Source: Coturnix japonica
Lineage: Eukaryota; Chordata; Aves; Galliformes; Phasianidae
Assembly: GCF_001577835.2 (NCBI RefSeq)
Contig: NC_029516.1
Coordinates: 160,563,911 to 160,627,910, forward strand
Direction: 5' to 3'
DNA length: 64,000 nucleotides
Part shown: piece after piece, positions 45,800 through 55,131 of the stretch
Layout of the letters: each line of letters opens with the position of its first letter
How positions within the stretch are numbered: the first letter of the stretch is position 1
The notes under the pieces: model-generated
What the model was told of the DNA's origin: nothing
Database searches by the model: none
Seen by the model: the letters and a program-made list of their open reading frames with translations, nothing else
Translations under genes and position numbers: made by a program

Positions 45800-45908
45800 G
45801 ATCTGAATGCCTGATGGAGCTGTGGTGCCCCTGTTGATGGCAGGGGAGTTGGACTACATGGCCTTTAAGGGTCTCTTCCCACTCAAAAAATTCTGTGATT
45901 TTATGATT
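45800..45908 (+). mobile_element. CR1 LINE 3' end (short)
   Basis: GGGGAGTTGGACTACATGGC, TTTAAGGGTCTCTTCCCACT and an ATTCTGTGATTTTATGATT tail. It lies about 350 bases after the previous CR1 in the same orientation but is a separate subfamily copy. Confidence 0.87.
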
Positions 45909-46721
45909 ATGCTCCACTGGGGAAGGGGAGCAGTGATGGGTGCAGATGGGTGCAGCTGTGTCAGCAGGCAGGCAGCAGAGGGGCTGGGCTGCTCACTCAC
46001 TGCCTATCATTTTTTTTGCAATTGCCTTAAGTCTTCTTCTTCCAAAAGAAGAAAACTCCAGGGAGAGCTTCAAACACTTCCACAATATGCATTTGACTAA
46101 CCGCATCAATCCAATTTATTGGTATTTCGCACATCCTTTCATTTTCTCATTCCTTCTCGTGCCAGCTTTGGGTAGAGGATTAACCAGGCAAATCTCTGGC
46201 TTTATCCCTCCCTGCTGCAGGCTAACGAGCGAGCTGCAGTGCAATGCTTTCAGCCCATCTCCTCATTAAGCCAAGAGCATGTTTTGCTCTCTCAGGGTGG
46301 CTGCAGGGCTCTCTGTGTCCAAAATTGCTCCTGTGCTCATTAACATCTGAGGATGCCACTCAGCAGCGCAGACAGCAAGATGGGACAGTGATCCTCCCCC
46401 AGCCCCAGCAGCAATCCTCTACTTTTGGCTTAATCCCTTTCACCTAGAACTCAGATTGAAGGCCATCTGGTCATTGCCACCTCAGATTTCCTTCCAGTCC
46501 ACCCTGTATGATTTTACTACAAATCCTGCCACAGAAAGTGCTGCAAAGCAAGGTTCTGCCTTACACAACAGCCCCAGGGATATGGTGCAGAGAAAGGATG
46601 CTTGTCACCACCCAGGGACTCACAGAGTTGGCAATAACTGCAGTAAAGCTGGGGTGAGAGAGGAGCACCCAAAGTGGGGAGCTGTTCAGACACAAGGAGA
46701 CTGAGATTCAGGCAGGGCACA
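45909..46721. other. Intergenic sequence without recognised features
   Basis: No gene or repeat family recognised. Open frames are short and overlapping. Confidence 0.6.
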
Positions 46722-46835
46722 GAATTACAGAATCACAGAATCACAGAATGACCTGGGTTGGAAGGGACCTCAAGGATCATGTAGTTCCAACCCCCCTGCC
46801 CAGCAGGGCCACCAAACATACACATTTACTAAATC
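46722..46835 (-). mobile_element. CR1 LINE 3' end (short)
   Basis: Opens with three tandem octamers (ACAGAATC-type), then GACCTGGGTTGGAAGGGACC and CAGCAGGGCCACCAAACATA. This is the reversed partner of the subfamily seen at 5230-5472. Confidence 0.88.
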
Positions 46836-48311
46836 AGTAAAAGGGCAACATCACCTGAGCTGGTGCTATCACAGGGAATGGAAGGAAGCAGATGGCTAAC
46901 AGATTCTTTAGGATTTAGGTGGAATTCTGGTGGCTTTAGTTGGAATTTAGATAAAATCCTGCTTCAGGTGTGATTTAGGACTGTTTCATCTGTGAAGTGC
47001 ATTGAAGAGCAGTCAGAATCCCTCCAGAAGTGGCCTATGCAGAACAGAGTGAAGCAGCAGAATTCTGGTGCAGTGCACACCCCAGAAGCTGCCCAAGGGC
47101 TCCTTGCCAGCAACAGGCTGCACCCACCCCTTGGCAGCAGCAGCCACAACCGACCACTTAAGCTCTGCTTTGAACTACTGCGGTGGCTACTGCATGTGTA
47201 GGTGCCCTGGCAACCCCTCGGGCTGCCCAGGGGTGACCTTCTCCTCATTTAAAGGGGAAAAAAGCAAAGAGTGGGTGTGTTTGTGGAATTTATCAGGTAG
47301 AAACCTGGCTCAGGAGTAAGAGTCATGTCTCCTCATGTTCAGCTTTTCTGGCCTTGCTCAGGAGCTCCCACATCTCCTTCAGCTCCTGAGACAAGCTATG
47401 ATTTTAAGAGTAATTGCTTTCAGGAGCCATTAATTCTATTCTTATCTTACACTGTAACAAAAGCTTCCCAAAAATGTCATTACTACTGATAGGGAATATC
47501 CACTAAATGCATTTAAATAACACAATTAATGCGTTACCTTTTTTTATCCCATGCGCTGTTTGATGTTTGGCCCAAGAAGTGCAGCATCCCTCCATGGGCA
47601 GCACAGGCAGCAGGGATTATACAGCTCCATAAGCAGAGGAGCACAGTACAGATCTCTCTATAAGTAAACAAGCTAAAACAAGCTAAGATCCTGAAATGAA
47701 GAGATTAAGAGTCGATCTCTCCACTGCAGCAAGCAGAAGTGGCCACAGCCGTGGAGTTCTCACCATCCGGGGCCCAGCAGAAGCGATTCTTGTGATCCTG
47801 GAGCTGCTCTGTGGAGGTGAAAAGATTTGCCTTCATCACAGAAAAAAACACCTTAGATACAGAGCCAGAGATAATTAAAAATTCCTCTAATCCTCCCACT
47901 CTAATTTCCTTAATTTGATATGATAAAAATGATTCTATCTGAGTATTTATGTACTTCGTACAGACTGACAGGGGGAAAAAGCCAACAGCTTCCCACCTAA
48001 GATCATAAGATTCTTTCTCCTTCTGAGAACATCTTGAAGAAAGCTGGATAATTACAAAGTAGCTGAAAGATCAGACCTTGAAATAACTTTCCTTGGAACT
48101 ACCAGCTTTACCCACAGCCTCTCAAGCCCTCCAGGCACTCCCACTCATACAATCCCACCATCAAAGCAAGATACCTCATGTCCAACAGACACCAAATGGA
48201 GACAGACCTTGCCAGATCAACTACAGAATTAGCCAGTTCAGAGCCAGGTGCAGCTTCATGATACTAAATACCAAAAGCCATGAGTGATTGTCGAGCTCAA
48301 CCAAAAAAGTT
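46836..48311. other. Intergenic sequence without recognised features
   Basis: No gene, RNA or repeat family recognised. Confidence 0.6.
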
Positions 48312-48808
48312 TTCATGGAAAACCAAGTGTACTGTGTCCAGATGTGGAGCGCTCAGTACAGGGATGACATGGACCTGTTGGGGTGCATCCAGAGGAAGGC
48401 CACAGAAATGACGCAAGGTAAAACACCTCCTATGAGGACAGGCTGAGAGAGCTGGGGCTGTTTGGCCTGGAGAAGATTCCAAGGTCAACTGAGAGCAGTC
48501 TTTCAATATCTGAAGGGGCTGTAAGAAGGAAGGGGACAGACTATTTAGTAGGATCAAGGGGAAGTGGGTTCAAACTAAAAGAGTGGACATTTCAATTGGA
48601 GATGAGGAACACATTTTTTATAGTAAGTGTGTTTGCACAGAGAGGTGATGGATGCCCCATCCCTGAAGATACTCGAGGTCAATCTGGATGGGGCTCTGAG
48701 CACCTGTTGGAGCTGTAGGTGTCCCTGCTCATTGCAGGGAGTTGGACCAGGTGGCCTTTAAGGGCCCCTTCCAACTCAATCGATGCTGTGGTTCTATGAT
48801 TCTGTGAT
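48312..48808 (+). mobile_element. CR1 LINE fragment (500 bases)
   Basis: GTGTCCAGATGTGGAGCGCT, GAGGACAGGCTGAGAGAGCT and GGCTGTTTGGCCTGGAGAAG belong to ORF2. It ends with GACCAGGTGGCCTTTAAGGG and GGTTCTATGATTCTGTGAT. Confidence 0.9.
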
Positions 48809-49099
48809 CTGTACCTTCTCCATGGTCTGAGAGATTTCAACTACTCTTACTGCCTAAACCACCCCACCTGAATAACGCTGTTTGTTTGGAGTAAAGCCAC
48901 AGCTCTGATCGGGTTTCAGAGTGGGAAGGGCTGGTTCTCTGTAATAAACATGGCCACATTTCAACTAGGTGGTCAGCTAACAATTATTATTTCTCCTCCT
49001 CAGCCTTGATCTCTGAAAAGCTTCTTCAGATTTTTTTTTTTTTCATCACTGACATAGGGGAATTTTTAGATTTATTGATGTGCTGTTTCCTTAGAGCAA
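48809..49099. other. Short intergenic gap
   Basis: Contains a T-rich run near 49031-49043. No feature recognised. Confidence 0.6.
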
Positions 49100-49375
49100 A
49101 TGCTTAAATCCATTCCCCCTTGTCTTGTCATTATTAGACCACATGAAAAGTCATTCCCTTCCTTCTTGTAAGCTCGCTTCATGTCCTGGAAGGCCACAAT
49201 GAGGGTCTCCTCAGAGCCTTCTCTTCCCCAAGCTAAACAAGCCCAACTCCCTCATCTTGTCTTCCACAGGAGAGATGCTCTAGCCCTCTGATAATCTTAG
49301 TGGCCCTCCTCTCGACCCACTCCAACAGCTCCAAATCCTTCCTGTACTGGAGGCCCCAGGCCTGCAGGAGGAAGG
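49100..49375 (-). mobile_element. CR1 LINE fragment (internal)
   Basis: Reversed ORF2 pattern: CCCCCTTGTCTTGTCATTAT, TCTTCCCCAAGCTAAACAAG, GTGGCCCTCCTCTCGACCCA and CTGGAGGCCCCAGGCCTGCA. The CR1 3' tail is not present, so this is a fragment broken at both ends. Confidence 0.85.
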
Positions 49376-50930
49376 ACTCTCCTTCCTAAAAAACTCCAGA
49401 CTGCAGAGGAGGAAGGGAAAGAGATGATGCAGGATCCCAGTGTAGCTGCAGCTCCAAGATGCAGGAGCACATGGACACAAACCTCCCAGGGAGCTGGCAA
49501 GGGGGCTTGGCCAGGGATGAAGGTGGAAGGCCTCATCTCAGAGGAATGTTCGACAACAGAGGAAAAGAGCTGTGAGAGAAAACAAGTGGTGTCATAGAGA
49601 TGAGGCATGTGGTAGCTGGGAGGGAAGGGGAAGTTCGTCCAGGTTCAGTTCCAGGGGATTAATGACTGTCAGTGGGGAAGGCTGGCACAGGATTCCTGCT
49701 TCAGATTTCAGCACTTGTGTTCCTCTTTCTTCCAGCTTAATTGAGTTATGATGATCACAGTCATTGCATTCTTCAATGAGAAGAAGGCTCAGGGGCTGGG
49801 ATGTCCCTCTGCAATTCCAGCAATTACAGTTCCAGCAGCCTGCATCTGAGAGTTGCATGGAGGGAGAAAAAGTGCTTTTAAGCAGAAAATGCTAATGTAT
49901 TTTAAATAAACCAGGTTATTCTGATGTGAAACACTGAAGTCTGAGGAGTTCCTGGAGAACACAGGGTTCCTGCCATGCTGCCCATGCTCCGGATGGGAAT
50001 GTGCTTTGGTGCAGGATAAATGGATGAGGCTGGGCACAGCAGTAAAGAGTTAAAACCAATTACCTGGCAAGAGGAATTAATTACTGGAATAAAAGTGTGA
50101 AGTAATCACAGGGCATTCGCTGCAATATTTCACTGCCTCTATGAGCAGTTAACAGGCACTGTCAGCTGAGCAGCTTGGGGCCTGTCCCAGCACACCATAT
50201 AGCACCACGCTCACCATAAATAACAGGTTCAATACATCTCTGCTTCCTCCCAGCTGGACCTCCAGGTCCCAGAGTTTTGTAAAGTTAACCTTCTCCCGGG
50301 GGTCAAGTACCAGAAATGCCTGTGCTTGAGCAAAATCTTTTCTTTAAAGCTTTCACAAGTGTGAGATGAATGCTGGCTCTGAGCCCAGCGCTGCCCGAGT
50401 GCCCAACACACAGGTTTGGTTGGCAGCTCCCAAATGAGGCAGTGCCTACCAGAACCACAGGATGGGGCTTCTCCTCCTCCTCCAGATACAGGAATATACA
50501 GGAGGGTGCCGAGAATTTGTCATCACTTTAGGCCTGGAGGGAGACGAGCGTTATTTGAGTTCATTCCTGGGAGAGCATTTTGCTGGCGGCTGCTCTGACT
50601 ATCGGCCTCAGGCTGCAAACACTTGACCCAAATCCAGGGACAGAAGGAAAAAGCCTTCAGCCCATCCTCACGGCCTGCGCCCCATCCCTCCAAAACAAAC
50701 AGACCACTATGTTTTGGCTTAGCAAAAACGTTGAAATAAATTACATTTGATACAAGTCATAGCCCTATTTTAGAAGTGCAAGCTGCAGTACTGCCAGAAC
50801 ACACCGCACAGCCAGCACTGCTGCTCCCAACACAAGGGGCCTCCAGAGACTTCGGAAGATCCCCAAGGAGACTCCACAGCCCTCATGTAGCCAGTGCCAG
50901 TTCTCTGTCACCTGCACAGCAAAGCAGTGC
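49376..50930. other. Intergenic sequence without recognised genes
   Basis: No gene recognised. AT-rich segment 50045-50160 carries TAATTA-type motifs and looks unlike its repeat-rich surroundings, but nothing proves function. Confidence 0.5.
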
Positions 50931-51108
50931 TCCTGGTGTTCAGAGGGACCCTCCCGGGTGCCACTTTATGCCCACAGCCTCCTGTCCTGGCACTGGGCAC
51001 CACCAAGCATAACCTGGCTCCATCCTCTCTGCACTCGCCCTTCAGTTCTCTATGGACACTGATGGGATATTCCTGAGCCTCCTCTTCTCAAAGTTGAGCA
51101 GCCCATGG
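50931..51108 (-). mobile_element. CR1 LINE fragment (internal)
   Basis: Reversed ORF2 stretch with CTGGTGTTCAGAGGGACCCT, CTGTCCTGGCACTGGGCACC, CTATGGACACTGATGGGATA and CTGAGCCTCCTCTTCTC. Its tail is absent. Confidence 0.8.
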
Positions 51109-51280
51109 TACTACTTAATTCTGGTAAGCTGGTTCATAATGTTTTCTAAATCTGTTAATTACCGAAGATGTCCTGAAGAGAACTTATGCTAAAAGTTCTG
51201 AAAGATCTCAAACACTACATTGACTTCCTATATGTCAAAAAGACTAATAAAATCAAGATGTTTGGCCAGAGGTTTCCAGA

Positions 51281-51527
51281 GGCAAGTTTAGGTTGGATAT
51301 TAGGAAGAATTTCTTTACAGAAAGGGTAGTTAGGTACTGGAATAGGTTCCCCAGGGAGGTGGTTGAATCGCCATCCCTGGTTGTGTTTAAGAGCCGTTTG
51401 GATGTGGTGCTCAGGGATATGATTTAGTGTAGGGTTTTTAGAGTTAGGGTACTATGGTTAGGCTGCGGTTGGACTTGATGATCTTCAAGGTCTTTTCCAA
51501 CCTGGGTAATTCTATGATTCTATGATT
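51281..51527 (+). mobile_element. CR1 LINE 3' end inside repeat unit A
   Basis: GGCAAGTTTAGGTTGGATAT through AGAAAGGGTAGTTAGGTACT to GATCTTCAAGGTCTTTTCCA and a double octamer tail (TTCTATGATTCTATGATT). Essentially the same copy occurs at 54887-55131 with the same downstream flank, so it was copied as part of a larger duplication. Confidence 0.92.
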
Positions 51528-52016
51528 AAACAAATGTTTCATACTTATAAAGGGAACTAGATGCAGTGTGACCATGCTTTACCCACTTGGCCCACAAGCA
51601 GAAAGACCTAAAACTGCAGCAAGGAAAAGAACAGAGGAAGATGACTTTGCTGACAAAGAACTGGGAGAGGATTTGCTTCCAGAATAATGTGTGGTCCACT
51701 CCAGATCTTTTCTTCTAAAATTTTTAGCCATGAAAATGCCTCTTTGAGATGGTTTTGTACCAGGTTTTAATGAAATAATTGTTGAAACACTTTATGTTTG
51801 TGGTACCAAATATTAAACATTTTGGATTTGAAGATACGGTGTGTTTTACGATTGGTTATTTTGCTTCTTCATTAGAACTGCAAAAAGCAAACTAAATCAA
51901 TCAATAAGACGCTGGCAGTTGAGGGGCGGGGCTTCCATGAGCTCCCAGCGTCCACCTGCCATGGTGATGTGGAGGCAGAGTCACAGAGGGTAGAACGGTG
52001 GAACCCCCCCTGCAGG

Positions 52017-52024
52017 TATATAAA
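52017..52024 (+). promoter_or_regulatory. TATA box of LTR-like element
   Basis: TATATAAA in a GC-rich setting, preceded by a run of C and followed within 40 bases by two direct 17-base repeats (52026-52042 and 52043-52059). The equivalent position in unit B is near 55595. Confidence 0.5.
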
Positions 52025-52104
52025 GGGCAGTGCCAGTGAGCCGGCAGTGCCAGTGAGCCGGCAGCCCAGAGCAGAGCGGACAGCGGCAGAGCGAGCAGCA
52101 GCAG

Positions 52105-52265
52105 AGCAGGAGCTGAAGTGAGAAGGGAGGGGAAACGCAGGGGCTGCAGTGAGAAGGGGTGGGGAGGAGCAGGGGCCGAGGGGAGAAGAGATAGGGGGAA
52201 GCAGGAGCCCAGGTGAGAAGGGATGGGGAGAAGCAGGGGCTGAAGTGAGAAGAGATAGGGAGAGG
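52105..52265 (+). repeat. Minisatellite, about five units of about 32 bases
   Basis: Purine-rich tandem units that start AGCAGGRGCTGAAGTGAGAA or a close variant, then GGGATGGGGAGA or a close variant. The series recurs at about 55676-55835 in unit B. The long open frames on the minus strand here (Pro/Ser/Leu-rich) are by-products of the repeat. Confidence 0.85.
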
Positions 52266-52941
52266 GAGGAGTGGATGGGCACGGTGTGGAAACACAACTG
52301 TGAGTGTAGTCCAGGCGCTTCTGCTCCTTCGCATCACCCGTGAGCGCGGGTGGTGGAGGAGGGTTTGTTGTCTTCTAGGCCAGGGACACGGACACGGCTG
52401 GAACACGGCATGCTCCTGGTGTCAGCCCTGCAGCTGTCAGTGCGTGAGGAGAGCGCTGCACCTCCGGCCCTCGCTGCTCTGTGACAGTCTCCGGGTCTGC
52501 CTCCCAATAAAGCCTGATTCGTGAATCCGTTGCTTGGTGCCTCTCCTTTGTGCGGTCCCTCTTATGACATCGAAGCGTCTTTACACGTGTGTGCCTGTGT
52601 GTGGTGTGTGCGCTTGTAGACACGGACAAAGCGTCCCCATGATACACGCAGAGACCAAACCTCTGCTTATTTGACACCCTTCCCCGTATCCAAGAATCTC
52701 TGCACTGACAGCACAATGAGCTCTGAGGTCACAGAACCGCAGCGCCCTATGACAGCCCGTGAGCCAACCGCCATGTGCTCATCCAGCGCCGTGATGCGGG
52801 AGGCCATGAGGCCGGGGCACCCCGTGCTGCTCGTACAGCCCGCAGCGTGGGCTCAGCCGTTGCCAGGGGCACAACGGGACAGTTTTCAGCCGAGGCGTCA
52901 GGGCGGGGAGCACGTTAGCGCCTCGGCTGTTTTCTCTGACA

Positions 52942-53030
52942 AACATCAGTTCTCCTTCGTGCTTGATCCGCACCGATTCAAGCACTGTCTCCCTCCAATT
53001 TATAGGAGGGAGGCAAGGTTCTTTGATATG
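52942..53030. other. Junction after repeat unit A
   Basis: Sequence where unit A stops matching unit B. It holds CCTCCAATTTATAGGAGGG, a near-palindrome with a TATAAAT reading on the minus strand. Confidence 0.4.
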
Positions 53031-53702
53031 TGTATACCCAGCGTGAGATTAAGAAGCACCGGTTCAAATGTTGGTCCAACCAGTTTATTAAAGTCCTAGC
53101 CGTTTTTAGGGAGATTGGGAAGGGAAGGTGGGCGATAGGGAAAGTAGGAAATATAAGGAAGGAGTCTTTGCAGACAGCAAAAGAGATAGTCACCACCGTG
53201 GGTCCAGCGAGGTACACAGTAGGTCCGTGGATCTCAGGAACTCATCTGATCACCGCGGGGGATGGGAGACAGCCAGGTTGCTCCACAGCAAGCCGGTCCC
53301 GGGGTTCTTCCGAGGAGGTTTTCCCCTCAGGGAATCTCCGTCAAAAGTGTCTTTGGGAGTTTGTCTCCAAAGTCCCCAGTTTAGCAAGGGCCCTTTATCC
53401 TCCATTTCTATGGGTTTTTTTTTCTCCTTAGTTTAGTGTGACATACCTGGCCCAAGAGATAAGCCATAAGGGAGTGGTGCCTTTGTTGCCAGGCACAAGC
53501 ATTATCACCTTTCGCAGTGGTCAGCTCCTCCAAGCCGCACCCCTGAGAAAGACTGCCTGTCCTGCTTGCAATCATGAGCAGAGGTGCTGTGTCACGATGA
53601 CACCCACCATTCACTCTCCTAGAGAGTTAGCAGTTGCCCATCAGAAAGGCCTCACAAAGCAAACTTTGAGACAATAAAAGAAAAACATTTCCATCCTTTA
53701 CA
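53029..53702 (-). mobile_element. LTR-like fossil on minus strand (boundaries approximate)
   Basis: On the minus strand the segment opens with TGTAAAGGATGG, has a TATA-like GGATAAAGGG (about 53391-53400), an AATAAA (53084-53089) and closes near GGGTATACACA. TGT...ACA ends and this order suggest an old avian retroviral LTR. I found no matching target duplication, so the ends are uncertain. No retroviral coding sequence is seen; it is a broken or solo fossil. Confidence 0.45.
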
Positions 53703-53953
53703 AGCATGGCTCACAATCAAGCTGTGTTTCACCAACCTACCGGTCTGTTCTCTGCATTGCGTGCTCCTTCTTTCCTTCAGCTCGGGGCTGGGCTCTCTCC
53801 CCACCGGAGTGCTCGCCTCTTCCGTGAGCGTCCGCGATCCTCCTGGTACGCGAGGCCAGGAGAGATGCGGCGAGGCGTGGGGCGCTTTTCCCTTTTTCCG
53901 CTTTTTTCTAAAGATTTCGCTCCTTTAAATAGGATCATTCCAAGCTGGGGTTA
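53703..53953. other. GC-rich stretch between LTR fossils
   Basis: CpG-bearing sequence (about 53820-53900) without a recognised gene; possibly more of the neighbouring minus-strand element. Its last five bases, GGTTA (53949-53953), are the target duplication of the next element. Confidence 0.4.
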
Positions 53954-54448
53954 TGTCACGGTTTGAATGAAAAATCCACCTGCGTCCGTGACTGGGGCCA
54001 TGGGCCCCGGAAGGGCCCTAGGCCAAAAGGAAAAAGTTAATTAGGAAAAGAAAACAGCGGCAACGATGTAAGGAGGCACACTTATTTACTAAATACTATA
54101 TCGAAATACAGGATAACACAATAGAATACAATATAATTGAAAATTGAGCTAACAAATCAAGCAAAATAGGAGAGAGAATGAGTCCCGTAACTGAGAGGCC
54201 TACTGTGAAATCTAGGTGAACGGCTGAAGAATCCAAACACACTCCCCTGAACGCCAGAACTCGAAAGACGTCAGTCTGTTCTGCGACCGAGTTAATATAG
54301 AGTCCAGGTCCCGTGACCTATCGTGTTGTTCTCTGGGAGATGTAGTCTTCTTCTATAAGTTGCAGATTCAGTAAAATTATTCATGCTTTATATGATGTTA
54401 TGATGTGGAATACTGATAGCAAAATTACAAAATTATTAAACCATGACA
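53954..54448 (-). mobile_element. Solo LTR, ERVL-like, 495 bases
   Basis: Begins TGTCACGGTTT and ends AAACCATGACA, an 11-base terminal inverted repeat with one mismatch. It is flanked on both sides by the identical pentamer GGTTA (53949-53953 and 54449-54453). TG...CA ends and a 5-base duplication are the signature of retroviral integration. TGTCATGGTTTAA-type starts are familiar from avian ERVL LTRs, which on that basis puts its sense on the minus strand. It appears complete as a solo LTR, left by recombination of a former provirus. The perfect flanks suggest it is not very ancient. Confidence 0.85.
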
Positions 54449-54486
54449 GGTTACTTTTGCAGCATGTTGCTGTATTTATTCTTCTG

Positions 54487-55131
54487 CCATGTAAATCCAG
54501 CCAAGAAGGCCAAAGGCATCCTGGCTTGTATCAGGAATGGGGTGTTGAGCAGGACTAGGGAAGTCATCCTGCCCCTGTACTCGGCATTGGTGAGGCCTCA
54601 CCTCGAGTACTGTGTTCAGTTTTGGGCACCTCAGTACAGAAAGGACATGGAGGTGCTGGAGCAGGTCCAGAGAAGGGCAACAAGGCTTGTGAAGGGCTTG
54701 GAGAATCAGCTCTACGAGGAGAGGCTGAGGAAGCTGGGGCTGTTTAGTCTGGGGAAGAGGAGGCTGAGGGGAGACCTTATCGCCCTCTTCCAGTATCTGA
54801 AAGGTGCTTACAGTGAGAGTGGAGCAGGTCTCTTCTCACTGGTGACAAGTGACAAGATGAGGGGAAATGGCCTCAAGTCGCGCCAGGGCAAGTTTAGGTT
54901 GGATATCAGGAAGAACTTCTTTACAGAAAGGGTAGTTAGGTACTGGAATAGGTTCCCCAGGGAGGTGGTTGAATCGCCATCCCTGGTTGTGTTTAAGAGC
55001 CGTTTGGATGTGGTGCTCAGGGATATGATTTGTGGTAGGGTTTTAGGTTAGGGTACTGGTTGGCTGCCGGTTGGACTTGATGATCTTCAAGGTCTTTTCC
55101 ACCTGGGTAATTCTATGATTCTATTGATTAA
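54487..55131 (+). mobile_element. CR1 LINE, longest fragment in the window (645 bases)
   Basis: A 202-residue open frame (54443-55051) covers the end of ORF2: [60 protein letters not shown] and [20 protein letters not shown] are all CR1 hallmarks. It is the final part of the reverse transcriptase polyprotein, not a host gene. It ends in TTCTATGATTCTATTGATT. Its last 245 bases are the CR1 part of repeat unit B. Confidence 0.95.

Larger units (their letters stand above)
51528..52560 (+). mobile_element. LTR-like fossil element (unit A copy)
   Basis: A TATATAAA box (52017-52024) is followed by a GC-rich leader, a minisatellite, and AATAAA (52506-52511) with a GT-rich stretch after it. This order is that of the U3-R-U5 of a retroviral LTR. 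No tRNA primer site or gag/pol/env sequence follows, so if it is an LTR it is a solo or otherwise broken fossil. I could not fix its TG and CA ends or name the family, and the spacing from TATA to AATAAA (about 490 bases) is long for an LTR. A short non-coding host transcription unit is the alternative. Confidence 0.5.
51281..52941 (+). repeat. Direct duplication, unit A (about 1.66 kb)
   Basis: This interval matches 54887-56488 in order and orientation: the CR1 3' end, an AT-rich stretch, a TATA-bearing GC-rich stretch with a minisatellite, a poly(A) signal region, and a final GC-rich block. The final block (from about 52796) matches its partner with only two differences up to TTTTCTCTGA. 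Sequence on both outer sides differs between the units. Unit A is the better preserved copy. Confidence 0.93.

Noticed and set aside
51872-52406. Two overlapping 141-residue minus-strand open frames rich in Pro, Ser and Leu
   Set aside because: They are produced by the purine-rich minisatellite read backwards, in two frames at once; no start context or homology.
54443-55051. 202-residue open frame that could be taken for a gene
   Set aside because: Its sequence is the end of the CR1 ORF2 polyprotein and it ends inside a CR1 tail; it is a truncated LINE copy.
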